The notes: generated by a model not told the origin, from the sequence alone. 6,441 nt of DNA from Bacillota bacterium (GCA_023422115.1 JAEZSA010000015.1:1-6441), one strand, 5' to 3'. Counted from the first letter of the stretch, positions 1-6,316 are shown. Translations and numbers: made by a program.

Positions 1-68
1 GATTATTACCAATAGGAAGACTTCTAAAGAAAACACCAGCGGAGATTCTTTCTAAATATGATATATAA
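1..68 (+). CDS. C-terminal end of an upstream gene (partial, unidentified)
   Basis: Codons starting at position 3 stay open until a TAA at 66-68 and encode a peptide ending in KTPAEILSKYDI. The frame is favoured because its stop codon sits directly at the base of the terminator hairpin, the same arrangement seen at the end of rpoE in this window. The frame starting at position 2 is also open until 52-54, so the assignment is not certain. Too little protein is visible to name a family. Confidence 0.5.
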   Translation, partial: LLPIGRLLKKTPAEILSKYDI

Positions 69-95
69 ACGTGATCAACTGATCACGTTTTATTT
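67..95 (+). terminator. Intrinsic terminator of the upstream gene
   Basis: A perfect 10-bp inverted repeat (AAACGTGATC at 67-76 and GATCACGTTT at 81-90) closes an AACT tetraloop. It is followed by a T-rich run (TTTTATTT, 88-95). It begins within the upstream stop codon and isolates the next transcription unit. Confidence 0.85.
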
Positions 96-109
96 GATAT
101 GAAAGATAT

Positions 110-138
110 TTGACATAATTATTTTAACCGAGTATAAT
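110..138 (+). promoter_or_regulatory. Sigma-A promoter of the M20-like / zinc-ribbon unit
   Basis: A perfect -35 box TTGACA (110-115) and a perfect -10 box TATAAT (133-138) are separated by the optimal 17 bp. Transcription would start near 145, giving a leader of about 20 nt that is essentially just the ribosome binding site AAAGGGGAG (149-157). The match to consensus suggests strong constitutive expression, and no operator-like repeat is visible around it. Confidence 0.87.
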
Positions 139-163
139 AAATACTACCAAAGGGGAGATTACC

Positions 164-1558
164 ATGTTTTTAAGCTTTTTTAGAACAATAGGAATTATTA
201 CATCCATAATTCTTTGTGCTATTTTAGTCGTTTTATTTATTTGTTTAATGAAAGCGATTATTTTGCGTAACAAAGAAATAAGAATATTGCCTAAAAATGA
301 TGTTGATAAAGATGTCCGTTTTAATTATGGAAAAAAATTACAGGAATTGGTTAAAATCACAACAACAAGCAACGAGACCGAAGAACAATATCACGAATTC
401 CGTGAAAAATTAAAAAATGACTACCCTTTTATTCATGAGAATTTCAGAAAAGAAAGAATAGATGGAAATGCTATTTTTACATATAAGAACAAAGTAGAGG
501 GAGCACCGAATATTTTATATGCAACGCATATTGATAGTAAAATGATATTAGAAGAGCCTTATATGACTCAAAAGCATTTGTATGGTAGTGGAACCTATGA
601 TGCAAAATCATTGCTGTTTATAATTTTTGAAGCAATCGAAAATATTTTAAAACAAGATAAAGAATTAAAGAACAACCTAATAATTGTTATGACGAAAGAT
701 GATGAAGATAGTCGACAGGGAGAAGACAAAATTATCGATAAGTTTTTACGAGAAGGGAAATTTTTTGACTTGATTATCGAAGAAGGTAGTGGAATAATGG
801 ATCCCATTTCTTCGGGATTAAGAAGCCACTATGCATTTGTAGGTATTGGAGCAACTGGAGAAGTAACCTTCCGTTTTAAGACCAGTAAAGCTGCTAAAGG
901 AGAAGCGAGACTTCAAAATTTTGTTTTTGAAATCTCTAGCAATCAAATATTCAAATCAAAAATCGATGAGCAAACAAGAATGACAATCAAGGCAATCGCA
1001 CGAGATATGACCTTTGCTAATCGAATTATTTATAGCAATTCTTTGATTTTCCGCGGTTTAATAAAACGATTTATTGATAATGATCAAGTTGAACTTTCTC
1101 GCGTTTTAAAAACGCAGGTAAAAGCAGGTCCGGTAGAAGAAAACGACACGGATTACTATGTAGATGTTGTTTTTGAATTAGCTAATCATGATAATGTTGC
1201 TGATGTGTTGTGGGCTATTGATAAATATATGTTAAAGTATAGTGTTGATTATGAAATGATTTCTAGCAAAGAAGGAACAAAACTTACAGGAACCAATACA
1301 AAAGCATATAAAACAGTGACGAAAGTTATTAGAGAAAACTTTAATAATGTTTATGTTGCTCCGTGGATTATTACTTCCATATCGGAAAATCGAGAATATG
1401 ATCGCGTCAGTGATAATGTAATCAGATTTTCACCGCTTTACTATTCACATAATGCTAAAATTAATCGAAAAACAAGTAATGAATATGTTTCGCTTAATTC
1501 GCTAGCAAAAGGTGTCAGTTTTTTTGAGAAATTAACGAGAGAATATAATAAGAGGTAA
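164..1558 (+). CDS. Membrane-anchored M20-family peptidase-like protein, probably degenerate
   Basis: This 464-residue protein has an N-terminal hydrophobic anchor (about residues 8-33) followed by a soluble domain resembling M20 metallopeptidases of the carboxypeptidase S/PepV type. Recognisable blocks are THID (H122, D124; the HxD motif), GSGTYDAK (D146; bridging Asp block), KDDEDS (179-183; the DEE catalytic block, with one Glu replaced by Asp) and IIEEG (E206/E207; the DEGG block). RFSP (421-424) and SNE (438-440) match the C-terminal signature. Several usual features are missing: the GGHSS dimerisation-domain motif is not recognisable around 231-255, the GGTDxRHY block reads SISENREY (405-412), and the C-terminal metal-ligand His is absent from 431-440. 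Metal binding or peptidase activity is therefore doubtful. The ATG is fixed by AAAGGGGAG seven bases upstream and by the consensus promoter. It is the first gene of a two-gene unit. It could be a pseudo-peptidase or an enzyme with an altered site; the substrate is unknown. Confidence 0.8.
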   Translation: MFLSFFRTIGIITSIILCAILVVLFICLMKAIILRNKEIRILPKNDVDKDVRFNYGKKLQELVKITTTSNETEEQYHEFREKLKNDYPFIHENFRKERIDGNAIFTYKNKVEGAPNILYATHIDSKMILEEPYMTQKHLYGSGTYDAKSLLFIIFEAIENILKQDKELKNNLIIVMTKDDEDSRQGEDKIIDKFLREGKFFDLIIEEGSGIMDPISSGLRSHYAFVGIGATGEVTFRFKTSKAAKGEARLQNFVFEISSNQIFKSKIDEQTRMTIKAIARDMTFANRIIYSNSLIFRGLIKRFIDNDQVELSRVLKTQVKAGPVEENDTDYYVDVVFELANHDNVADVLWAIDKYMLKYSVDYEMISSKEGTKLTGTNTKAYKTVTKVIRENFNNVYVAPWIITSISENREYDRVSDNVIRFSPLYYSHNAKINRKTSNEYVSLNSLAKGVSFFEKLTREYNKR

Positions 1559-1562
1559 GCCA

Positions 1563-1922
1563 ATGATTTGTAAGAACTGTAAAGAAGAAATTGTAGAGAA
1601 CGCCATTTATTGCCCTCATTGTGGGTTTATAGCTACCTCTGAAATAGAAAAAGAGGTTGCAAGAAAAGAAAACTTACCTTCTGCTGATTTGTGGGGGAAA
1701 GTTGTATTATTAATGGGATTTTTATCGATTATCTTATCGCTTATACCAATCAGTAAAATAGTGATTGTTATTGGAGGAATTATTGGACTGATTGCATTGT
1801 CTTTCGCGATATATCAAAGCATAAAAAAGAAACACAAATTATCAACGTTAACCATTATTGTTGCAGCGATAGGTTTTGTGTCTCATATTAGTTGGTTTTT
1901 ATTTATCACTTATATATTATAA
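1563..1922 (+). CDS. Zinc-ribbon membrane protein
   Basis: This 119-residue protein starts with a compact zinc ribbon, CxxC at C3/C6 and CxxC at C17/C20 (CKNC and CPHC), likely binding one structural zinc ion. A short charged linker (about 24-42) follows, then three predicted transmembrane segments at about 46-63, 66-84 and 95-118, with a basic KKKHK loop at 88-92 between the second and third. This domain order is common in small Firmicute membrane proteins of unknown function. The ATG lies 4 nt after the stop of the M20-like gene, and its ribosome binding site AGAGG (1551-1555) lies inside that gene's last codons, so the two are very probably co-transcribed. A bidirectional terminator follows at once. 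By the positive-inside rule the zinc ribbon should be cytoplasmic. No specific role can be assigned. Confidence 0.85.
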   Translation: MICKNCKEEIVENAIYCPHCGFIATSEIEKEVARKENLPSADLWGKVVLLMGFLSIILSLIPISKIVIVIGGIIGLIALSFAIYQSIKKKHKLSTLTIIVAAIGFVSHISWFLFITYIL

Positions 1923-1953
1923 AAAAAAGCAGTTAAACACTGCTGTTTTTTTT
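1921..1953. terminator. Bidirectional terminator between convergent genes
   Basis: AGCAGT (1928-1933) and ACTGCT (1939-1944) form a 6-bp stem with a TAAAC loop. Eight A residues (1921-1928) precede it and eight T residues (1946-1953) follow, so each strand presents a hairpin followed by a U-run. It serves the zinc-ribbon gene from the left and the HIT gene from the right. The right arm lies inside the last sense codons of the HIT gene, and its stop codon (1933-1935) falls on the left-arm/loop junction. Confidence 0.85.
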
Positions 1954-2337
1954 GATTTGATCCGCTAAGCGAACAAAATCTTCAGAACTTAATTTATTTT
2001 CACTAAATTTAATCTGGATTTTGTCGTTGACATAACGAGGAATAATGTGAATATGAAAATGTTGAATGGTTTGACCTGCAATTGCACCATTATTACTTAA
2101 AATATTAATTCCTTCTACATCTGGCAAAGCTTTGATAGCTTTTGATAACATTATTACAACGTGAAAGATTTTGTTTTCCTCATCTAAATCTACAATCGTT
2201 TCATGATGAACTTTGGGTATTACTAAGACATGGCCGATTGTTGCTTGTGATATGTCTAAAAAAGCGACGAAATCACGATCCTCATATACTTTATAAGCGG
2301 GAATCTCTCCCTTTGCGATTTTACAAAAGATACACAT
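1933..2337 (-). CDS. HIT-family protein (HinT-like nucleotide phosphoramidase/hydrolase)
   Basis: This 134-residue cytoplasmic protein is a standard-length bacterial HIT protein. The C-terminal HIT motif is QHFHIHIIP (92-100), with the three histidines H93, H95 and H97; the central one is the nucleophile that forms a nucleotidyl-histidine intermediate in this family. Other hallmarks are the N-terminal CIFCKI with C2/C5, often part of a zinc site in Gram-positive members, GHVLVIPK (35-42) and the SNNGAIAGQ strand (81-89). Family members hydrolyse purine nucleoside phosphoramidates or related adenylates; the exact substrate is not predictable. The start is placed at ATG 2337 because the family begins MCIFCKI and GAGGAGG (complement of 2344-2350) lies just upstream. 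The frame is open further, to 2448, but that extension crosses the promoter and has no support. It is divergent from the Gx-transporter gene and convergent with the zinc-ribbon gene. Confidence 0.95.
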   Translation of the reverse strand: MCIFCKIAKGEIPAYKVYEDRDFVAFLDISQATIGHVLVIPKVHHETIVDLDEENKIFHVVIMLSKAIKALPDVEGINILSNNGAIAGQTIQHFHIHIIPRYVNDKIQIKFSENKLSSEDFVRLADQIKKNSSV

Positions 2338-2359
2338 AGTAGTCCTCCTCTTTATAATA

Positions 2360-2388
2360 ATTATATAAAAAGTTATTATAAAAAGCAA
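2360..2388 (-). promoter_or_regulatory. Sigma-A promoter of the HIT gene
   Basis: On the minus strand, TTGCTT (complement of 2383-2388) and a perfect TATAAT (complement of 2360-2365) are separated by 17 bp. The predicted start near 2353 precedes the AGGAGG ribosome binding site (complement of 2343-2350) and the ATG at 2337, giving a leader of about 16 nt. Confidence 0.75.
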
Positions 2389-2402
2389 CAATGTGATAGA
2401 AT
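2374..2402 (+). promoter_or_regulatory. Probable extended -10 promoter of the Gx-transporter gene
   Basis: TGATAGAAT (2394-2402) fits an extended -10 element (TGN plus TAGAAT). The -35 region 17 bp upstream (TATTAT, 2374-2379) is a poor match. Transcription would start about 2408, leaving a very short leader that overlaps the ribosome binding site AAAGAGG (2407-2413). The start could therefore lie slightly elsewhere. The element overlaps the divergent HIT promoter. Confidence 0.45.
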
Positions 2403-2421
2403 ATAAAAAGAGGTTAGAAAC

Positions 2422-2940
2422 ATGGTAATAAGGAAAAAGAAAATTCAAGAAATTATTTTACTTGCAATCTTGGTTGCGTTGGCAACCATTCTATCGTATA
2501 TTGACAGTTTGGTATCGCGAATAGCTTTTTCCTTTTTACCAACAGCCAAAATAGGAATTGCAAATATCATTGTTTTGTTTGCGATATACAAATTAGATTT
2601 TCAAAGAACGATTATAATTGTGATTTTAAAATCGTTTTTAGTGGGATTAATATTAGGAAGCCCTGTAACATTCATCATTAGTTTCAGTGCAACAATGGTT
2701 AGTTTTTTAGGGATGTATCTGTTACATAAAGGATTAAAAGAAAAAGCATCAGCAGTAGGAATTAGTGTTATGGGGGGAGCTCTTCACATTATTGTACAAC
2801 TGTTGGTAGTTGCTATGATTTATCAACTAGGAGAAGTTGTCATCAGTTATGGAGCGATACTCTTATTTGGCTCATTAATAACGAGCATTATTATTGGACT
2901 GCTAGCCAATAAAGTAATTCAATATATTCAATTTGAATAA
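2422..2940 (+). CDS. Gx transporter family membrane protein (Hpre_diP_synt_I family)
   Basis: This 172-residue, highly hydrophobic protein has about six membrane segments (roughly 8-28, 35-55, 62-82, 86-102, 112-134 and 143-166) and a basic start (RKKK, 4-7). The blocks KIGIANIIVLFAIY (43-56) and KSFLVGLILGSP (70-81) are the signature of the family once called heptaprenyl diphosphate synthase component I and now called Gx transporters, which resemble ECF substrate-binding components. Length is normal for the family. Substrates are not established in general. In many Firmicutes the gene sits beside NusG-II-domain, FMN-binding, ApbE or polyprenyl-synthase genes; none is present here. The ATG is supported by AAAGAGG eight bases upstream. 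No clear terminator follows, so some read-through into the DHH unit is possible. Confidence 0.88.
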   Translation: MVIRKKKIQEIILLAILVALATILSYIDSLVSRIAFSFLPTAKIGIANIIVLFAIYKLDFQRTIIIVILKSFLVGLILGSPVTFIISFSATMVSFLGMYLLHKGLKEKASAVGISVMGGALHIIVQLLVVAMIYQLGEVVISYGAILLFGSLITSIIIGLLANKVIQYIQFE

Positions 2941-2966
2941 ATTAATCGTAAAAGCACAAAAAAAGT

Positions 2967-2995
2967 TTTCCAAATAAAATACTCTATGATATAAT
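2967..2995 (+). promoter_or_regulatory. Sigma-A promoter of the nrnA-nrnA-surE unit
   Basis: TTTCCA (2967-2972, four of six matches to TTGACA) and a perfect TATAAT (2990-2995) are separated by 17 bp. A TGA directly precedes the -10 box (2987-2989), making it an extended -10 promoter. Transcription would start near 3002, and the ribosome binding site AGAAGGAG (3008-3015) precedes the ATG at 3022. Confidence 0.8.
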
Positions 2996-3021
2996 GTAGT
3001 ATTAGTAAGAAGGAGAAATTT

Positions 3022-3981
3022 ATGTTCAACAAAGTATTAAAAGCAATAAAAGATCATGAAACGATTATTATACATCGTCATTCACGACCTGATGGAGATG
3101 CGTTAGGAAGTCAAATTGGCTTAAAAGAAGCAATTAAAGCAACGTATCCAAGAAAAAAAGTGTTTGCTGTTGGGGATCGATTGGATAGATATAGTTTTAT
3201 TGGGGAAATGGATATCATCGAAGATTGGCTATACAAAGATGCCTTGGTTTTTATTCTTGACACTTCAGAAACATTTATGATCAGTGATGATCGTTATAAG
3301 ATGGGGAAATATGTTATTAAAATAGACCATCATATTTATAAAGAATCATATGGAGATATCGCTATAGTAGATACCGAATATGAAAGTTGTGCGGGGTTAG
3401 TCGCTGATATTATCTTTAAAATGAAATTAAAGGTAACAGAAAATGTTGCGAAAGCATTGTACATAGGACTGGTAACAGATAGTGGACGTTTTCGTTATGA
3501 ATCGACAACATCAAGGACATTCTTAACAGCAGCAAAATTGCTGGAAACAAAGTTCAACATGACAGAAGTTTATAGCAATCTATATTCAGATGATTTAGAA
3601 ATGGTACGATTAAGGGCTAATTTTGTTCTTCGCTTTCAATTAACGAAAAACAATGTTGCTTATATTAAGACAACAAAAGCAGATTTAAAAGAAATGGGAA
3701 TTGATTTTTATTCTGTTTCGCGAACGATGGTCAATACGATGGCAGGAATTAAAGGAATTGAAATCTGGGTTAATTTTACCGAAGATGAAGAAAACAATGT
3801 TGTTGTCGCAGAAATAAGATCGAGTAAGTATAATATTAACACCGTGGCAACAAAATATGGCGGCGGCGGGCATAGGGGAGCTAGTGGCGCTAGTTTGAAA
3901 TCGTTTGAAGAAGCGGACCTTATGTTAGAAGACTTAGATAAATTGATGCAAGAGGATAACAATGGAAAAGAAAGAAATTAA
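3022..3981 (+). CDS. nrnA: NrnA-like DHH/DHHA1 phosphoesterase, first paralog
   Basis: This 319-residue cytoplasmic enzyme has the full two-domain DHH-DHHA1 architecture and the usual NrnA length. DHH-domain metal-site motifs are all present: HxRPDGDALGS (H20, D24, D26), ILDTSE (D80), IDHH (D102, H103, H104) and TDSGRF (D153). The C-terminal DHHA1 domain carries the substrate-binding glycine loop GGGGHRGASGA (280-290). NrnA-type enzymes degrade short oligoribonucleotides from the end and dephosphorylate pAp; related proteins hydrolyse pApA or c-di-AMP, so the exact substrate is open. A strong ribosome binding site (AGAAGGAG) and an extended -10 promoter precede it. Its last 20 nt overlap the next gene, a second complete NrnA-like enzyme, in another frame. 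Nothing suggests inactivation. Confidence 0.92.
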   Translation: MFNKVLKAIKDHETIIIHRHSRPDGDALGSQIGLKEAIKATYPRKKVFAVGDRLDRYSFIGEMDIIEDWLYKDALVFILDTSETFMISDDRYKMGKYVIKIDHHIYKESYGDIAIVDTEYESCAGLVADIIFKMKLKVTENVAKALYIGLVTDSGRFRYESTTSRTFLTAAKLLETKFNMTEVYSNLYSDDLEMVRLRANFVLRFQLTKNNVAYIKTTKADLKEMGIDFYSVSRTMVNTMAGIKGIEIWVNFTEDEENNVVVAEIRSSKYNINTVATKYGGGGHRGASGASLKSFEEADLMLEDLDKLMQEDNNGKERN

Positions 3982-4945
3982 AAAACAAATCATTAATAAA
4001 ATAGTCGAATACGATAAAATAATCATCTGTCGTCATGTGCGACCAGATGGCGATTGTATGGGATCTACGCTTGGATTGAGAGCAATTTTAAGAGAAAGTT
4101 TTCCCAACAAAAAGGTTTATAGCATAGGATATCAAACGGCAGAATATTTAAAGTTTTTACCACCAGAAGATGAGAAACTTCCCGAAGAAGAATATAAGGA
4201 TGCGTTGGTAATTATTCTTGATACTGCAAATAGTGATCGTGTGGATAATCCTTATTATCAATTAGGAAAAGAAACGATAAAAATCGATCATCATATTAAA
4301 GTAGAGGATTTTGCCACCATTAATTATGTTGATGAAGAAATACCAGCAACCGCTTGTATCATTACAGAACTATACGAAGAAAACAAAGATATTTTGAAAA
4401 TGAATCAAGAAGCGGCGCTTGCTTTATATGTTGGAATTACTACCGATACAGGAAGATTTAGATATCGAGGGGTTACCGCTAAAGTATTAAGACTTAGTGC
4501 AATTCTTCTGGATTATGATTTGGATTTAGAAAAAATATATGCGTATTTATATTTGAAAGATAGCGCTTCTCTTAAATTACAAGGAGATGTCTATCGAAAA
4601 TTTAAAGCAACTCCAAACGGTGTTCTTTATATCCATATTACCCAAAGAATGCAAAAAAAATACAATCTTTTGCCAGAAGATGCTGCTGCGTTAGTAAATA
4701 GCCTTGATTCTGTCAAGAACAGTTTAATTTGGATTATTTTTGTTGATCAAGCGGATAAGACGATTCGTGCAAGAATTCGTTCACGCTTTGTTGCGATTGA
4801 TAAGCTAGCGAATAAATATCATGGTGGAGGACACGCTAATGCAGCGGGAGCAACCATGTATAACAAAAGAGAAATAAAACAATTAATAAAGGAAGCTGAT
4901 GGAGTATTACAAGAATTTAAGAGTAAAGAAGAAGGTTGGTTATGA
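3962..4945 (+). CDS. nrnA: NrnA-like DHH/DHHA1 phosphoesterase, second paralog
   Basis: This 327-residue paralog of the preceding gene has the same DHH-DHHA1 layout. The catalytic motifs are intact: RHVRPDGD (H25, D29, D31), ILDTAN (D87), IDHH (D109, H110, H111), TDTGRF (D162) and the DHHA1 loop HGGGHANAAGA (287-297). Two differences from its neighbour stand out: Cys23 replaces the neighbour's His18 two residues before the conserved motif-I His, and its glycine loop starts HGGGH rather than GGGGH. The stretch between motifs I and II is also longer (acidic segment around 68-79). The ATG lies inside the end of the first paralog, with AGAGG (3951-3955) as ribosome binding site, so translational coupling is likely. 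The stop TGA overlaps the surE start as ATGA. Expected activity is nanoRNA, pAp or linear dinucleotide hydrolysis; which paralog does what cannot be told from sequence. Confidence 0.92.
   Translation: MEKKEIKKQIINKIVEYDKIIICRHVRPDGDCMGSTLGLRAILRESFPNKKVYSIGYQTAEYLKFLPPEDEKLPEEEYKDALVIILDTANSDRVDNPYYQLGKETIKIDHHIKVEDFATINYVDEEIPATACIITELYEENKDILKMNQEAALALYVGITTDTGRFRYRGVTAKVLRLSAILLDYDLDLEKIYAYLYLKDSASLKLQGDVYRKFKATPNGVLYIHITQRMQKKYNLLPEDAAALVNSLDSVKNSLIWIIFVDQADKTIRARIRSRFVAIDKLANKYHGGGHANAAGATMYNKREIKQLIKEADGVLQEFKSKEEGWL
4931..4935 (+). promoter_or_regulatory. Ribosome binding site deciding the surE start
   Basis: GAAGG (4931-4935) lies six bases before the ATG at 4942, a normal spacing. 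It directly abuts a possible TTG start at 4936, which would be too close. The site supports translation starting at the ATG. Confidence 0.7.
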
Positions 4946-5679
4946 GAATATTAGTCACAAACGATGATGGATTTCACGCGGAGGGATTACAAATATTAGT
5001 CGAGAAGGCAAAAAAATATGGTGAGATTTTAGTAGTTGCTCCCTTGGTTGAGCAAAGCGCAAAAAGCCATTCAATTTGCGTTCGACGAGGAATAAAAATA
5101 TCTCAGAGTACTAAATTTTCAGGAATAAAATCATATGTTGTTGATTCCACACCAGCGGATTGTGTTCGATATGCATACTATGGATTACATGAGGACTTTG
5201 ATATTGTTTTCTCGGGAATTAATCGAGGATTTAATCTTGGCGATGATATTTTTTATTCTGGAACAGTGGCAGGAGCAAGCGAAGGCGCACTAATAGGGAA
5301 AAAAGCAATTGCCTTTTCTAGTGATTGGCAAGGTTATGAAGGAGCCATTACTCATTTTGAAGCGGTTATGGAATACATTTTTCAATATAAAATGCTAGAA
5401 AAAGCAGATGTTTTAAATGTTAATTTTCCGCGGCAAGTAAAAGGAATAAAAATCGCAAAACAAGGATATACTCATTACGACTGCCATTTTGATCAAGAAA
5501 ATGAAGAGTATTTTCAAAGAGGAAAACCTCGATTCGATTTAGAAAAAGAAAAAACGGATAGCGATGTTCATGCAATAAATGATAATTATATTACAATAAC
5601 ACCATTAACCATTGATAGAACAGATTTACGTGCATATCATGAAATTGTAGCTGCCGTCATGAGTAAAAATAAGAAATAA
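4942..5679 (+). CDS. surE: 5'/3'-nucleotidase SurE
   Basis: This 245-residue cytoplasmic SurE phosphatase has normal family length. The N-terminus MRILVTNDDG is the canonical SurE start, with metal ligands D8 and D9. S39 (EQSAKS block) and N94 (SGINRG block) complete the expected metal site. YSGTVAGASEG (105-115) and the C-terminal TDSDVHAINDNYITITPL-type block (205-222) are also family hallmarks. SurE removes phosphate from nucleoside 5' and 3' monophosphates and can act on short polyphosphate. ATG 4942 is chosen over the in-frame TTG at 4936 because it matches the family N-terminus, has GAAGG at proper spacing, and forms an ATGA overlap with the upstream stop. Coupling to two NrnA-like enzymes suggests that it dephosphorylates the mononucleotides they release; this is inference. 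Confidence 0.96.
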   Translation: MRILVTNDDGFHAEGLQILVEKAKKYGEILVVAPLVEQSAKSHSICVRRGIKISQSTKFSGIKSYVVDSTPADCVRYAYYGLHEDFDIVFSGINRGFNLGDDIFYSGTVAGASEGALIGKKAIAFSSDWQGYEGAITHFEAVMEYIFQYKMLEKADVLNVNFPRQVKGIKIAKQGYTHYDCHFDQENEEYFQRGKPRFDLEKEKTDSDVHAINDNYITITPLTIDRTDLRAYHEIVAAVMSKNKK

Positions 5680-5684
5680 ATAAC

Positions 5685-5713
5685 TTGAAAAAAAGATATT
5701 AAGGGTGTATAAT
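5685..5713 (+). promoter_or_regulatory. Sigma-A promoter of rpoE
   Basis: TTGAAA (5685-5690) and a perfect TATAAT (5708-5713) are separated by 17 bp. The start near 5720 precedes the ribosome binding site TGGAGGGA (5726-5733) and the ATG at 5739. No terminator is visible between surE (stop 5677-5679) and this promoter, so rpoE probably also receives read-through from the surE unit. Confidence 0.82.
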
Positions 5714-5738
5714 ACTGATATTAAATGGAGGGAAATAA

Positions 5739-6266
5739 ATGAATAACAATAATAATGATTCGCTGATTGAAATTGCTTTGCGAATTATGAAATCAAAAAG
5801 AAAAGAACAACCTCTGGCTAAAATATGCAAAGAAGTTTTTGAGATTAAAGGAATTAAACCTGAAGATGAACATAAATATCGCACACAATTTCAAATGGAC
5901 TTTATGTTAAGTGGCTTGTTCATTTGTTGTAGTGAAAAAAAAGGAGTAAAGTATTGGGATTTGAAGAATCGTCAACCTTCTAACTTCCTTGATAAGGAAA
6001 GTAATTATGCGGAAGATTTATACAGCGATGATGAAGATGTAATTAAAAATGAATTGAGTGATGAAATTGATTATACTATCATCGGTGAAGAGAACGAAGC
6101 ATACGTTGAAGAAGATGATGAAGAAGAGGAAGAAGAAGCAACTGATGAAATCGAAGAAGAGTTACGTTCGGGTGGTTATTATGATGAAGAACACAAAGAA
6201 AGTAAAACTTATGAGATTGAAGAAGAGGATGAAGAAGAAGATAGTTACGATGATAAGGATTTATAA
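5739..6266 (+). CDS. rpoE: DNA-directed RNA polymerase subunit delta
   Basis: This 175-residue protein matches the Gram-positive RNA polymerase delta subunit in length and design. The N-terminal part (about 7-80) is a HARE-HTH fold: SLIEIALRIMKSK, then QPLAKICKEVFEIKGI, and the closing hydrophobic strand KYWDLKNR (71-78). The C-terminal half is a disordered, extremely acidic tail with Glu/Asp runs at about 96-120, 124-141 and 159-173. Delta binds core polymerase and promotes recycling and displacement of nucleic acids, making transcription sensitive to initiating NTP levels. It starts after a strong ribosome binding site (TGGAGGGA) and has its own promoter, and its stop codon is built into the terminator stem. 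In many Firmicutes pyrG follows rpoE; the next start here (MKKWIAF) does not look like CTP synthase. The repetitive GAA/GAT codons of the tail create meaningless open frames on both strands. Confidence 0.95.
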   Translation: MNNNNNDSLIEIALRIMKSKRKEQPLAKICKEVFEIKGIKPEDEHKYRTQFQMDFMLSGLFICCSEKKGVKYWDLKNRQPSNFLDKESNYAEDLYSDDEDVIKNELSDEIDYTIIGEENEAYVEEDDEEEEEEATDEIEEELRSGGYYDEEHKESKTYEIEEEDEEEDSYDDKDL

Positions 6267-6290
6267 TGTTGGTGAAAACCAACATTTTTT
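6265..6290 (+). terminator. Intrinsic terminator of rpoE
   Basis: AATGTTGGT (6265-6273) and ACCAACATT (6278-6286) form a 9-bp perfect stem closing a GAAA (GNRA) tetraloop. A run of six T residues (6285-6290) follows. The last two bases of the rpoE stop codon form the base of the stem. Confidence 0.92.
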
Positions 6291-6316
6291 ATATTCAAGA
6301 TAAAGTGAGAAAAATC

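Noticed and set aside
1101..1115. Perfect 7-bp palindrome (GCGTTTT-A-AAAACGC) inside the M20-like gene.
   Set aside because: A single short A/T-centred repeat in a coding region with no second copy noticed nearby; its one-base spacer is too small for a hairpin loop, and it is probably chance.
2338..2448. Upstream in-frame extension of the HIT gene encoding a hydrophobic segment that could look like a membrane anchor.
   Set aside because: It lies over the HIT promoter and ribosome binding site and overlaps the divergent gene start. The family begins at MCIFC, and a good ribosome binding site precedes the ATG at 2337.
3685..3962. Two minus-strand open frames opposite the end of the first nrnA gene.
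   Set aside because: They lie within a gene with clear protein motifs, overlap each other, and their translations show no recognisable family features.
4936..4941. TTG start adding two residues (MV) to SurE.
   Set aside because: It directly abuts the GAAGG ribosome binding site, whereas the ATG at 4942 has proper spacing and gives the canonical MRILVTNDDG start.
6079..6285. Minus-strand Leu/His-rich open frame opposite the rpoE tail.
   Set aside because: It is the antisense of low-complexity acidic codons, with no ribosome binding site or promoter.
6058..6303. Plus-strand frame encoding a very basic Lys/Met-rich protein across the rpoE tail.
   Set aside because: It is the shifted reading of the repetitive GAA/GAT codons of the acidic delta tail and runs through the rpoE terminator.
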